From: G965229605 sp965229605
Lineage (GTDB): Bacteria > Pseudomonadota > Alphaproteobacteria > CBDDJK01
DNA: 64,000 bases
Assembly (NCBI GenBank): GCA_965229605.1
Contig: OZ245892.1
Span: 186,001 to 250,000 of the forward strand
Direction: 5' to 3'
Below the pieces are notes generated by a model that saw only the letters and a program-made list of their open reading frames with translations, had not been told where the DNA came from and did not search any database. The number at the start of each line of letters is the position of its first letter. Position 1 is the stretch's first letter. Position numbers and translations under genes: made by a program. Below, piece by piece: positions 1-8,391 of this stretch.

Positions 1-15
1 TAATAAGACATCACC

Positions 16-513
16 ATGAAAAAGAACCAGCGCAAGACATCATCGGGACATTTGATCTCGCACGGCGACATCGCTCTTAACCGGCGGGTGCGCTATGACT
101 ATGATATTCTGGAGACGATAGAAGCCGGGCTGATGCTGACGGGAAGTGAAGTCAAAAGCCTGCGCCTTGGGCTGGCAAATCTGGGAGAAGCCTATGCCGG
201 GCCAAAAGATGGAAGGCTTTTTATATTGAATATGACGATTGGCGAATATCCGAATGCGCCGCCTTCCTGGCAGCATGCGCCAAAGCGTCCGCGTGCGCTT
301 TTGGTGAAAAAGCGGGAGCAGGAACGGTTGATCGGGGCAGTCACGCGTGACCGCTTGACGATTGCGCCGTTGAAATTATATTTTGACCAGCGCGGGCGGG
401 CCAAACTGTTGATTGGCCTGGCGCGCGGCAAGAAGCAGCATGACAAGCGCGAGACTATCAAGCAGCGCGAGTGGCAACGCCGCAAAGGTGCCACTTTGCG
501 TGGCGAGGAATAG
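16..513 (+). CDS. smpB: SsrA-binding protein SmpB
   Basis: Binds tmRNA and delivers it to stalled ribosomes for trans-translation, so that truncated proteins are tagged and ribosomes rescued. The 165-residue length fits the family (about 160). The beta-barrel core shows at residues 28-50 (YDILETIEAGLMLTGSEVKS) and the basic C-terminal tail (GKKQHDKRETIKQREWQR, about 137-155) is the part that enters the ribosomal mRNA channel. It is the first gene in the window, followed 18 bp later by pdxH on the same strand. In many alphaproteobacteria dapA lies just upstream, which would be outside the window. The tmRNA gene itself is not seen here. Confidence 0.97.
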   Translation: MKKNQRKTSSGHLISHGDIALNRRVRYDYDILETIEAGLMLTGSEVKSLRLGLANLGEAYAGPKDGRLFILNMTIGEYPNAPPSWQHAPKRPRALLVKKREQERLIGAVTRDRLTIAPLKLYFDQRGRAKLLIGLARGKKQHDKRETIKQREWQRRKGATLRGEE

Positions 514-531
514 ACAAATAGGAATAACCGG

Positions 532-1113
532 ATGCAGGACCCTTTTGATCTTTTTGGAGAGTGGTTGCAGGAGGCCGAAAAGACCGAGCCCAATGACCCG
601 AATGCCATGGCTCTGGCGACGGTAGATGAGCGTGGCGCACCGTCTTTACGGATGGTTCTTTTGAAAGGCCATGGGCCGGACGGTTTTGTTTTTTACACCA
701 ATCTTGAAAGCCGAAAAGGACAAGAGCTTTTACAGAATCCGCATGTGGCCCTGCTGTTTCACTGGAAGTCCTTGCGCCGTCAGATTCGCATTGAAGGGAT
801 GGTCTGCGCGGTCAGTGAGGAGGAAGCGGATGAATATTTTGCCAGCCGTCCGCGGATGAGCCAGATCGGGGCCTGGGCCAGCCAGCAATCGCGTCCGCTT
901 TCAAGTCTGGCCAAACTTGAAGCTGAAGCTGCTGCCTGCACCGCCCGTTTTGGCGTTTCAAAAATCCCGCGCCCGCCGCATTGGTCTGGCTTCCGGGTAA
1001 CCCCGGAGCGATTTGAATTTTGGCGCGATGGCAAGTTTCGCCTGCACGACCGCACCGACTATCAGCTTTCACCCGAAAACAAGATGTGGGTGACACAAAA
1101 ACTTTATCCGTAA
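532..1113 (+). CDS. pdxH: Pyridoxamine 5'-phosphate oxidase
   Basis: FMN-dependent enzyme that oxidises pyridoxamine or pyridoxine 5'-phosphate to pyridoxal 5'-phosphate, the last step of vitamin B6 synthesis and salvage. The 193-residue protein carries the FMN- and substrate-binding segments RMVLLKG (40-46), FYTNLESRKG (54-63), the RPRMSQIGAWASQQS block (106-120) and the C-terminal WRDG.FRLHDR region (164-174). It is slightly shorter than the E. coli enzyme, mainly at the N-terminus, which is usual in this group. It lies between smpB and a DeoR-type regulator on the same strand. Identity is clear from the conserved blocks. Confidence 0.95.
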   Translation: MQDPFDLFGEWLQEAEKTEPNDPNAMALATVDERGAPSLRMVLLKGHGPDGFVFYTNLESRKGQELLQNPHVALLFHWKSLRRQIRIEGMVCAVSEEEADEYFASRPRMSQIGAWASQQSRPLSSLAKLEAEAAACTARFGVSKIPRPPHWSGFRVTPERFEFWRDGKFRLHDRTDYQLSPENKMWVTQKLYP

Positions 1114-1133
1114 TATATTCTTATGATCTGCTT

Positions 1134-1892
1134 ATGGATTTAACTGAACGACAGAATAAAATTCTCTCGATGATCAGGCGAGATGGCCGGGCATTGGTGG
1201 ATGAACTGGCTGGAACCTTCTCGACAACGCCGCAGACAATCCGCAAGGATTTGCAGGCTCTGGCCAATCATCATCAGATCGTGCGTTTTCACGGCGGGGC
1301 GGCTTTGCTGGCCGGGGTTGAATATGGGGATTATAACGCGCGCCGCCGGGTGGCTGCCGATCAAAAAATGCAGATTGGGCGCAAGGTTGCCTCGATGATT
1401 CCGGCTTCTTGCACGCTCTTTATCAATGGCGGCACCACAACCGAACAGGTGGCAAAAGCCCTTGAGGGCAAAGTTGGTTTGCAAATCATCACGGACAATA
1501 TCGGGATTGCCGAGGTCCTCCGTCATTATAATGCGATTGATGTGCTGGTGGCAGGCGGGCGGGTGCGCCGGGCCGATGGCACGGTGACTGGCACGGCAGC
1601 TGTTGAGTTTTTAAACCAGTTTCGTGCCGATTATGCTGTTATCGGGGCGGCTGCCATTGATGAGGACGGCGGGCTGCTTGATTATGATCTGCAGGAAATT
1701 CAACTGGTTAAAACGATTATGAACCGGGCGCGTCATATTATTCTTGTGGCGGATACCGGAAAATTTCAACGCCAGGCCTCGGTCTGTTTCGGTCATTTAA
1801 AATCTATCAATACTCTGGTAACCAGCACACCACTTCCCGGCTTTGTTGCGCCACTGTGCGAACGCCATAATGTGGATTTGGTTACGGTTTAA
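1134..1892 (+). CDS. DeoR/GlpR-family transcriptional regulator
   Basis: Likely sugar-phosphate-responsive repressor. The ATG at 1134 (MDLTERQNKIL) is preferred over the longer open frame that starts inside pdxH at 1020, because it gives the canonical DeoR N-terminus and avoids a long overlap. The 252-residue protein has a DeoR winged-helix domain at about 1-55 (QTIRKDLQAL recognition region, then RFHGGA) and a DeoR sensor domain of the ISOCOT fold at about 75-230 (INGGTTTEQVA, ITDNIGIAEVL, ADTGKF). The ligand cannot be inferred. No sugar-catabolic gene lies beside it, so its targets are unknown. Confidence 0.88.
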   Translation: MDLTERQNKILSMIRRDGRALVDELAGTFSTTPQTIRKDLQALANHHQIVRFHGGAALLAGVEYGDYNARRRVAADQKMQIGRKVASMIPASCTLFINGGTTTEQVAKALEGKVGLQIITDNIGIAEVLRHYNAIDVLVAGGRVRRADGTVTGTAAVEFLNQFRADYAVIGAAAIDEDGGLLDYDLQEIQLVKTIMNRARHIILVADTGKFQRQASVCFGHLKSINTLVTSTPLPGFVAPLCERHNVDLVTV

Positions 1893-1898
1893 AACAGC

Positions 1899-2795
1899 AT
1901 GCGGGTTTTGAAAGTCTGGCTGAAATGGGGGCTGGAAGGCGGGGCCCTTTATACTATCAGCGCACTTTTGTTGCTTTTATCCCTGTCTGTTGCCGGGGCT
2001 TTTATGGGATGGCTGGCCCGTAAAATCGGGCCGTTGACCCGGGCCAACCGGGTTGCCCGGTCAAACCTCGCCCGGGTATTTCCTGATAAAAGCCCTGGAG
2101 AACGGACTGAGATCACCGACAAGATGTGGGATAATCTGGGCCATGTCTTTGCCGAGATGTGTTTGATTGACCGTATTGCTGCAAACCCGCAAAACCATAT
2201 GCGCTTTGAAGGCGTGGAGGCGGTTGAACAGGCCAGAGACCAGGGAGACCCGGTGCTTTTTGTGTCGGGTCATTTCGGGAATTGGGAAATAGCCTCTATG
2301 ATGCCTGCGCAATTTGGAATGGATTGCAGCTATATTTACCGGGAGCCGAATAACCCGCTGGTGCGCCGCTGGGTTGAAAAGCGGCGGCATTATCTGGGCG
2401 CAAAGATGTTTGCCAAAGGAACACGCGGCGGGCGCGCGCTTATCAAAGGCTTTCAGCAAAAGAAAATGATGGGGGTGATGATTGATCAAAAGCTGAACAC
2501 GGGGCAGGAGATTCCTTTCCTTGGTCATCCGGCGATGTCAGTGGTCGAGCCTTTTACGCTGGCGTTAAAATATGGCTATCGGGTTTTCGGGGTTTTTGCG
2601 GTTCGGGGGAAGGGATCGTCTTTTACAGTTCGTATTAAAGAGGTGCATCCGGTTAAAGAAGGCGATGTATCGGCCCCGCTTGCTTTGGCGATAGCCGCCA
2701 ACCGCCAGCTTGAGGATTTAATCCGTGAATTTCCTGAACAATGGTTTTTCGTGCATAATCGCTGGCATGTACAGGACAGTGCCGCTATAGAGTAA
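1899..2795 (+). CDS. LpxL/HtrB-family lipid A biosynthesis acyltransferase
   Basis: Membrane-associated acyltransferase of the family that adds secondary acyl chains to lipid A at the cytoplasmic face of the inner membrane. The 298-residue protein has a hydrophobic anchor at about 17-40 and the H-x4-D/E-type catalytic motif HFGNWE at 125-130. Conserved downstream segments include IYREPNNPLV, FAKGTRGGRALIKG and VMIDQKLN. It starts 6 bp after the DeoR gene and is followed by lspA and ugd, consistent with an envelope-biogenesis cluster. The exact acyl donor and position cannot be assigned from sequence. Confidence 0.88.
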   Translation: MRVLKVWLKWGLEGGALYTISALLLLLSLSVAGAFMGWLARKIGPLTRANRVARSNLARVFPDKSPGERTEITDKMWDNLGHVFAEMCLIDRIAANPQNHMRFEGVEAVEQARDQGDPVLFVSGHFGNWEIASMMPAQFGMDCSYIYREPNNPLVRRWVEKRRHYLGAKMFAKGTRGGRALIKGFQQKKMMGVMIDQKLNTGQEIPFLGHPAMSVVEPFTLALKYGYRVFGVFAVRGKGSSFTVRIKEVHPVKEGDVSAPLALAIAANRQLEDLIREFPEQWFFVHNRWHVQDSAAIE

Positions 2796-2829
2796 CGGCT
2801 TTCCCATAAAGCAATGTAATGGAAAAATC

Positions 2830-3330
2830 TTGATAAAAAACAGCTATAGTCTGCGGGGGGCAGCGATTGCCGCCCTTGTTCTGGGAGGAGACCTGATCTC
2901 CAAATTGATGGTCTTGTCCTATTTTGAACAGGGTGGACAGGCCTTTGCGGTGACACCTTTCTTTAATCTGGTGCTGGTTTTCAACCCGGGAATCAGCTTT
3001 GGCTTGTTTCAAAATCTGGGAGGCCCCTGGATTTTAATCGCTCTGACCGCCCTGATTACAGTGGGACTGCTGATCTGGCTTTTGCGTGATAAAGGGCTTG
3101 GACGCTCCGGCTCTATCGCCCTTGGGCTGGCGATTGGCGGGGCGATTGGCAATCTGATTGACCGCTTGCGTCTTGGCGCCGTGGTTGATTTTCTGGACTT
3201 CCACCTTGCAGGCTTTCACTGGCCAGCCTTTAATGTCGCAGACAGCGGGATTTCCATTGCCATGGTTCTTATTTTATGGCGCAGCTTTTTTGCCTCTAAT
3301 AAAGACGCTGAAACGAAAGAAAATAAATGA
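2830..3330 (+). CDS. lspA: Lipoprotein signal peptidase (signal peptidase II)
   Basis: Inner-membrane aspartyl protease that cleaves the signal peptide of diacylglyceryl-modified prolipoproteins. The 166-residue protein has four hydrophobic segments. The conserved blocks FNPGISFGLF, GNLIDRLRLGAVVDFLDFH and FNVADSGI contain the expected catalytic aspartates, here D120 (VVD) and D138 (NVAD). The start used is TTG at 2830 (MIKNSYS); no good in-frame ATG precedes the first membrane segment. The stop overlaps the start of ugd as ATGA, indicating translational coupling. Confidence 0.95.
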   Translation: MIKNSYSLRGAAIAALVLGGDLISKLMVLSYFEQGGQAFAVTPFFNLVLVFNPGISFGLFQNLGGPWILIALTALITVGLLIWLLRDKGLGRSGSIALGLAIGGAIGNLIDRLRLGAVVDFLDFHLAGFHWPAFNVADSGISIAMVLILWRSFFASNKDAETKENK

Positions 3331-4709
3331 CCGATAGTCCACCGCTTAAAATTGTTGTGATCGGCTGTGGCTATGTTGGCTTGGTCACAGGGGCCTGTTT
3401 GGCCAGTCTGGGGCGCACGGTTGTCTGCGTTGATACCGATGTCCAGAAAGTTGAAGGCATTTTAAAGGGTCGCCTGCCGATCTATGAACCGGGCCTTGAT
3501 GATCTGGTTAAAGCAGGCAAGGAATCGGGGCGGCTGTCTTTTGATACAAAACTTGATCAGGCCTTGTCCGGGGCAAAGGCGGCTTTTATTGCGGTTGGCA
3601 CCCCGAGTGACCCGGAAACCGGACGGGCTGATCTGGTTTATGTGATCAAGGCGGCCGAGGATGTGGCCAAATTTGCAAGTAATGATCTGGTGCTGGTTCA
3701 TAAATCAACCGTGCCGGTTGGGACTGGCGACCAGGTGGAGGGGCTTTTTGAATCAGGCACGCCTGACAGGCACCCCGCCTGTCAAATTGAAGTCGCCAGC
3801 AATCCCGAATTTCTGCGCGAAGGGCAAGCGATTGACGATTTTATGAATCCTGATCGCCTGGTTATCGGCGTCAATAGTGGACATGCTGAACAGGTGCTGC
3901 GAGATATCTATCGGCCTTTGACGGATCGCGGGGTGCCGATTTTGGTGATGGGTCGCCGTTCTGCAGAAATGGTAAAATATGCCGCCAATGCCTATCTGGC
4001 GATAAAAGTGGCTTTTGTGAATGAAGTGGCTGATATCTGTGAAAAGGGGCAGGCAGATATTGCTGATGTCGCGCATGGCATTGGCCTGGATCGGCGGATT
4101 AGCCCGCATTTTCTTTCAGTCGGGCCGGGATTTGGTGGCAGTTGTTTTCCCAAAGACACGTCCGAGATGGCCGGGCTGGCCCGGATGCTGGAACGACCCA
4201 GTCGCCTGATTGAAGCGGCGATTGACAGCAATAATGACAGAAAAAACAGCCTTGCCGCGCGGGTTGTCACGGCAATCGAGACCCATCATGTTGATAAATT
4301 GAGTGCTGAAAAATTATCAGGATGGACGATTGCCGTGCTTGGATTGACCTTTAAGGCTGGCACCGATGACATGCGAGACAGTGCGGCCCTGTCGCTGGTA
4401 CCTGATTTGCTGGAGAGAGGCGCCATTATTCAAGCCTATGATCCCGAAGGCATGGAAAATAGTAAAAAACTCTTTGAGACTATTCTGGATAAAGAGGCTC
4501 AAAAACGGATTCATTATATGAAGTCGGTTGAGGCCGCTTTGCAACAGGCAGATTTGGCGGTTATCCTGACCGAATGGCCTGAATTTAGCCATCTGGCCCC
4601 GGACCTGCTTGAAAAGCTGTCGATGCGGTTGCTGCTGGATTTCAGAAATCTGTATGATCCGGCTATCTTTGCCCCGACCGAGGTTATCTATGCCAGCTTG
4701 GGTCGATAA
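3327..4709 (+). CDS. ugd: UDP-glucose/GDP-mannose 6-dehydrogenase family protein
   Basis: NAD-dependent four-electron oxidation of a nucleotide sugar to the uronic acid, most likely UDP-glucose to UDP-glucuronate for surface polysaccharide or lipid A decoration. The 460-residue protein has an N-terminal Rossmann fold (VVIGCGYVGLVTGACLASLG, 10-29), the VHKSTVPVGT segment, and the catalytic cysteine in GFGGSCFPKDT (C273). A C-terminal UDP-binding domain follows (LGLTFKAGTDDMRDS). Length and motifs fit the class closely. It overlaps lspA by 4 bp. The sugar is assigned by family resemblance; a GDP-mannose substrate is not excluded. Confidence 0.93.
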   Translation: MTDSPPLKIVVIGCGYVGLVTGACLASLGRTVVCVDTDVQKVEGILKGRLPIYEPGLDDLVKAGKESGRLSFDTKLDQALSGAKAAFIAVGTPSDPETGRADLVYVIKAAEDVAKFASNDLVLVHKSTVPVGTGDQVEGLFESGTPDRHPACQIEVASNPEFLREGQAIDDFMNPDRLVIGVNSGHAEQVLRDIYRPLTDRGVPILVMGRRSAEMVKYAANAYLAIKVAFVNEVADICEKGQADIADVAHGIGLDRRISPHFLSVGPGFGGSCFPKDTSEMAGLARMLERPSRLIEAAIDSNNDRKNSLAARVVTAIETHHVDKLSAEKLSGWTIAVLGLTFKAGTDDMRDSAALSLVPDLLERGAIIQAYDPEGMENSKKLFETILDKEAQKRIHYMKSVEAALQQADLAVILTEWPEFSHLAPDLLEKLSMRLLLDFRNLYDPAIFAPTEVIYASLGR

Positions 4710-4743
4710 TATTGACCCGCTAATATTGGGCCGATAGCCTGTA

Positions 4744-5241
4744 ATGACAGCTGATCACCAAGTTGAAATGTTAAGCCCGGCCTTTCAGGAGGCGGTTGCG
4801 CATCAGCGGCTTCTGGGCATTGATTATGGAAAGCGGCGTATCGGGCTGGCCCTTAGCGATATCAGCGGGCGGGTGGCTGCGCCGTTTGGCCATATCGCCG
4901 GGCGAAAATTCAGCCTTGATGCGCAGGAACTTCTAAATATTGCAAAAAAGCAAGGGGTGGCTGGACTGGTGATTGGCCTGCCGCTTGATCAGGATGGCCG
5001 GGTCGGGCCAAGTGCGCAGAGGGCCAGGACTTTTGGCTTTAATCTTGTGCGGCTGGCGGGGTGCCGCTTGCCCATCGGCTATTGGGATGAACGGTTTTCA
5101 ACCCGGGCGGTTGAGCGTATGCTTATCAGCGAAGGAGACGTCAGCCGGGCCAATCGTGCGAAAAAGATTGATCAGCTTTCAGCAACCTATATTTTACAAG
5201 GCGCACTTGATTATTTGAATCAAACGCGTAAAACAGAGTAG
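4744..5241 (+). CDS. ruvX: Putative pre-16S rRNA nuclease / RuvX (YqgF)
   Basis: RNase H-fold protein of the YqgF/RuvX family, implicated in maturation of the 16S rRNA 5' end and formerly called a Holliday-junction resolvase. The 165-residue protein shows the first catalytic aspartate in LLGIDYGKRRIGLALSD (D27), the GLVIGLPLDQDG strand, and WDERFST with the second acidic residue. The initiation codon could be 4744 or the in-frame ATG at 4768, which would remove eight non-conserved residues. It is co-directional with ugd and bioY. Confidence 0.93.
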   Translation: MTADHQVEMLSPAFQEAVAHQRLLGIDYGKRRIGLALSDISGRVAAPFGHIAGRKFSLDAQELLNIAKKQGVAGLVIGLPLDQDGRVGPSAQRARTFGFNLVRLAGCRLPIGYWDERFSTRAVERMLISEGDVSRANRAKKIDQLSATYILQGALDYLNQTRKTE

Positions 5242-5265
5242 CTTTATGGTTAAGGAGAACAGATA

Positions 5266-5859
5266 ATGGCACTTGCAGCTTATACATTGCATAATCCGGC
5301 CCCCAGTCTGAGCGGCGTCTTATGGAATTCCGAAAAATCAGCATGGCTTCGGCCTGTTGTTTTGGCGGTGGTGGGCAGTCTGCTGTTGACGGTTTCTGCC
5401 AAATTGCAGGTGCCGATGTGGCCGGTCCCCATGACATTTCAAACGCTGGTGGTGCTGGCTCTTGGGGTTGCCCTTGGCCCGTGGCAAGCCTGTGCCGCGA
5501 TTCTTCTGTATCTGACGCAAGGGGCTTTTGGCTTGCCGGTTTTTGCAGCAGGCGGCGGGCTTGCCTATTTGATCGGGCCAACCGGGGGCTATCTGGTCGG
5601 TTTTATCCCGGCGGCAATCCTGTGTGGCTATCTGGCGCGTCTGGGCTATGACCGGAATTTTCTGACCACAGGGCTTTCCATGATTGCTGGAAATATTGTT
5701 ATCTATGCGCTTGGCCTGGCCTGGCTTGGTGGCATCATCGGCTATAATGTCAATCTGCTGGCAGTTGGACTTTTCCCCTTCCTGGGTGGGGATGTTCTGA
5801 AAATTATTCTGGCAACCGCAGCCTTCCCCCTGATCTGGCGGTTTTTGAGCCACCGCTAA
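5266..5859 (+). CDS. bioY: Biotin transporter BioY
   Basis: Substrate-binding membrane component (S component) of an energy-coupling-factor biotin transporter. Solitary BioY proteins can also work without the EcfA/T module. The 197-residue protein is very hydrophobic with about five or six membrane segments. It carries BioY signatures: VPMWPVPMTFQTLVVL (about 47-62), YLTQGAFGLPVFAAGGG and GPTGGYLVGFIPAA. No bioM/bioN genes are adjacent. An AAGGAGA ribosome-binding site at about 5251 precedes the ATG. Confidence 0.95.
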   Translation: MALAAYTLHNPAPSLSGVLWNSEKSAWLRPVVLAVVGSLLLTVSAKLQVPMWPVPMTFQTLVVLALGVALGPWQACAAILLYLTQGAFGLPVFAAGGGLAYLIGPTGGYLVGFIPAAILCGYLARLGYDRNFLTTGLSMIAGNIVIYALGLAWLGGIIGYNVNLLAVGLFPFLGGDVLKIILATAAFPLIWRFLSHR

Positions 5860-5907
5860 ATCATCAATCCGCCGGTTTACGCGGTTTTTACGCAGAAGCA
5901 GGATAAG

Positions 5908-6480
5908 GTGGCGTTAAATCTTTTCCTCTTGCGCCACGGAAAAACCGTGCGGGCCAGTGAGGTCGCCAATAGTGAGGATATGGGCGGTGTTTTATCCGGT
6001 GATGCCGCCCGCTATCTTTTACCACGCGGCGAAGAAGCCGCCGCCGGGCAAGGGGAATTTTTGACGCAAGCGGGCGTGCAGCTGGATTATATCCTCTGTT
6101 CGCCGGTCATACGGACCCGCCAGACATTGGCTGCACTCTCAAAGACTTTTGACACGTCTGCCTGTGCAATCACCTATCCGCCAGAACTTTATACCCATAG
6201 CGCGCCAGAGATTTTCTCCATGTTGCGCAATGATCCGCATCCTGGCGCCAATCGTCTGGTCATTGGCCATGAACCATGGATTTCAAGTCTGGCGCAGGGG
6301 CTTTGCCATCCACCCGATAAAAGCGAAGATAAAGACAGGCTGGCTGATTATCATTCCCTGCATAGTGGCTATCCAACCGGCAGCCTCACCTGGATAGAAT
6401 TTTCCACTACAAGCTGGGGCGATCTTATGCCGGAAAGCGGGAAGCTGATGCGCTTTTTAAAACCGGTGCGCTCCGCCTGA
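5908..6480 (+). CDS. SixA-like histidine phosphatase
   Basis: Histidine phosphatase superfamily protein, branch 1, resembling SixA phosphohistidine phosphatases. The 190-residue protein begins at a GTG codon with LFLLRHGKT, whose RHG (9-11) holds the phospho-accepting histidine. The second arginine block is CSPVIRTRQT and the second active-site histidine is in VIGHEP. An insertion with DKSEDKDRLADYHS lies before the C-terminal strand. Substrate is unknown: SixA in E. coli acts on phosphohistidine of signalling and PTS proteins, but that cannot be transferred with confidence. It is last in the + strand run and converges on rlmN. Confidence 0.8.
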   Translation: MALNLFLLRHGKTVRASEVANSEDMGGVLSGDAARYLLPRGEEAAAGQGEFLTQAGVQLDYILCSPVIRTRQTLAALSKTFDTSACAITYPPELYTHSAPEIFSMLRNDPHPGANRLVIGHEPWISSLAQGLCHPPDKSEDKDRLADYHSLHSGYPTGSLTWIEFSTTSWGDLMPESGKLMRFLKPVRSA

Positions 6481-6496
6481 ACAACTGATTCTATTG

Positions 6497-7636
6497 TCAG
6501 GAAGCTGGCGCATATATTCTTTCTGCGCCTGTCCCCTGTTCACGCCTATCTTTCTTGTTTTGGCGCAAACTTTCAGACTTTAACTGACCACAGGCTGCCA
6601 GAATATTTTGCCCGCGTGGTCGGCGCACGGTTGCCGTATAGCCCGCTTTACGCAGAATAGAGGCAAAGGATTCAATCCGCCTGTCATCCGATGGGGCAAA
6701 ATCGGACCCTGGCCAGGGGTTAAACGGAATAAGGTTAATCTTTGACGGGATTCCTTTTATCAGACGCACCAGTCGGCGGGCGGTTTCATCCTGATCATTG
6801 ACTCCGTCCAGCATGATATATTCAAAGGTCACCCGGCGAGCATTGCTCAATCCTGGATAGTTCCGAATCGACTCCATGAGTGTTGCCAATGGATATTTGC
6901 GGTTAATTGGCACAAGGTGATTGCGCAACTCATCATCAACAGCATGCAGGGAAATGGCAAGGGCAACACCGGTTTCTTGACCAACGCGGGGGATTTCAGG
7001 AGCAACCCCGGCGGTTGAAAGGGTCACCCGCCGCCGACTTAGCGACAGCCCTTCACCATCCGTCATCAGTTTCAACGCTTCAATGACTGAATCGGTATTG
7101 AAAAGCGGCTCTCCCATTCCCATCATAACAACATTGGTGATTTGGCGGCGATCCTCGGTTTTATGCCAGTCATCCAGCTTGTCACGGGCCAGCATCAACT
7201 GCCCGACAATTTCGCCAGCTGTCAGGTTGCGCACCCATTTTTGAGTGCCGGTGTGACAGAATTTACAGGTCAGGGTGCATCCGACCTGGCTGGAAATACA
7301 TAAAGTCCCCCGGCGTTCTTCAGGGATAAAGACCGTTTCGGCCTGGCTGCCGTCTTCAAAGCCAACCAGCCATTTTTGTGTGTCATCGCTTGCATGGAAA
7401 TGATTGACGATCTTTGGTCGCGCCAGGGTAAAATTGCTGGCTAGTTCTGCCCGTAAGGTAGCGGGCAGATTTGCCATGTCCTGAAAGTCTGATCGGCCAC
7501 GTCCATAAATCCAGCCATAAAGCTGGCGCGCCCGGAAGGCTGGCTGATTGAATCTTTGCAGCGATTCCGCCAGTTTGCTCCTATCTTGTCCTAAAAGGGA
7601 GTCCATATTGAAATTATTATTTACAGGCTGAGGCAA
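6497..7636 (-). CDS. rlmN: Dual-specificity 23S rRNA/tRNA adenine-C2 methyltransferase RlmN
   Basis: Radical-SAM enzyme that methylates C2 of A2503 in 23S rRNA and A37 in some tRNAs. From the first Met the protein has 379 residues. The 4Fe-4S cluster cysteines are C120, C124 and C127 (CTLTCKFC). C113 and C349 (NILAACGQL) are the further conserved cysteines, the latter matching the E. coli residue that forms the methylated-cysteine intermediate. The N-terminus overlaps the IalB gene by 20 bp; the in-frame Met at residue 11 (start at 7606) would remove that overlap and is a plausible true start. The C-terminal tail of about 20 residues is poorly conserved. Confidence 0.96.
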   Translation of the reverse strand: MPQPVNNNFNMDSLLGQDRSKLAESLQRFNQPAFRARQLYGWIYGRGRSDFQDMANLPATLRAELASNFTLARPKIVNHFHASDDTQKWLVGFEDGSQAETVFIPEERRGTLCISSQVGCTLTCKFCHTGTQKWVRNLTAGEIVGQLMLARDKLDDWHKTEDRRQITNVVMMGMGEPLFNTDSVIEALKLMTDGEGLSLSRRRVTLSTAGVAPEIPRVGQETGVALAISLHAVDDELRNHLVPINRKYPLATLMESIRNYPGLSNARRVTFEYIMLDGVNDQDETARRLVRLIKGIPSKINLIPFNPWPGSDFAPSDDRRIESFASILRKAGYTATVRRPRGQNILAACGQLKSESLRQNKKDRREQGTGAERIYAPAS

Positions 7637-8147
7637 CCATCTTGTGGGCAGCTGACACGCCGCTTAGTGAAAAAGTATCTGTTGTATCGGTTCCGCGCCG
7701 GGAGCGTGCCTTGACCACCATGGTCCGGCCTTTTTTCATGGCCGCGATAAAGTCTTCATCATCGCGGGGCTTTGAAAAAAGCGTATTGCCGTTGATTGAC
7801 AGGTTAAAGCGCTGGTCCTTATCAATAACGGCGGTTGCGGCTGTTTTTGTATCCAGGGGATATCCCATGCGAAAGCTGACAACGCCGCTATAGTTATTTT
7901 CTGGCCGGAAGGTGACATAGGCGACGATATCTCCGCGTTGCGTATAGTTTCCGCGCGATTTTTTGGGCTCAGACCACATGGTGCAAACGGGTCCGGCATC
8001 GGTTTCGTAGCGATAGCCCGCCCAGTCTCGAAAAGTCCCCAGAACTTTTTCCTGCGCCTGCAGGCTAACTGGCTCTGCAAATAGAGCAAGCAGCAGAATA
8101 GCGAGAAGAGAACGAAAAAGGAAAACACGATTATTCACTGCGAACAT
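7617..8147 (-). CDS. Invasion-associated locus B (IalB) family protein, secreted
   Basis: The 176-residue protein has an N-terminal signal peptide (FRSLLAILLLALFAEPVSLQ, about 12-31) with likely cleavage near AQA/QEK. An IalB-type beta domain follows: FRDWAGYRYETDAGPVCTMW, FRPENNYSGVVSFRMGYPLD, SINGNTLFSKPRDDEDFIAAMKKG split over its strands, and the C-terminal GVSAAHKMVASAC. IalB proteins are widespread periplasmic proteins of alphaproteobacteria. The name comes from Bartonella, and a role in invasion should not be assumed here. It is upstream of rlmN on the same strand with overlapping ends. Confidence 0.85.
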   Translation of the reverse strand: MFAVNNRVFLFRSLLAILLLALFAEPVSLQAQEKVLGTFRDWAGYRYETDAGPVCTMWSEPKKSRGNYTQRGDIVAYVTFRPENNYSGVVSFRMGYPLDTKTAATAVIDKDQRFNLSINGNTLFSKPRDDEDFIAAMKKGRTMVVKARSRRGTDTTDTFSLSGVSAAHKMVASACK

Positions 8148-8391
8148 TAGGTCCTGTCCTTTACATTTTGCCTTTTATATCTTGTTTATTAGAGGGGACG
8201 GATTGATGATCGTGCCTTGCGGTGGTTGGCGGAAAACCTTCCCCTTATTTCAGCTAAAGGCTTCATAGCCTCATTTTCGTAAAAATGCCAGCCGTTTTCA
8301 TTCGTTTTATGCGTCCTGATTCTAACAAGTTGCTTGATTTTTCCGAATTAAGACCTGTATAGAATAATGGTATGTGAGTTAGGGGCATTTT
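8148..8391. other. Intergenic region between divergent ialB-like and formyltransferase-like genes
   Basis: This 244-bp stretch has no open frame with coding character. It must hold promoters for both flanking genes. Near the ialB-like start (8147-8162) is a weak relative of the 16-bp palindrome found elsewhere in the window. Nothing resembling a tRNA or riboswitch was recognised. Confidence 0.5.
8334..8363 (+). promoter_or_regulatory. Candidate sigma70-type promoter for the formyltransferase-like gene
   Basis: A TTGATT hexamer at 8334-8339 is followed after 18 bp by TATAGA at 8358-8363, about 29 bp before the TTG start at 8392. Fit to consensus is moderate. This rests on pattern only. Confidence 0.3.
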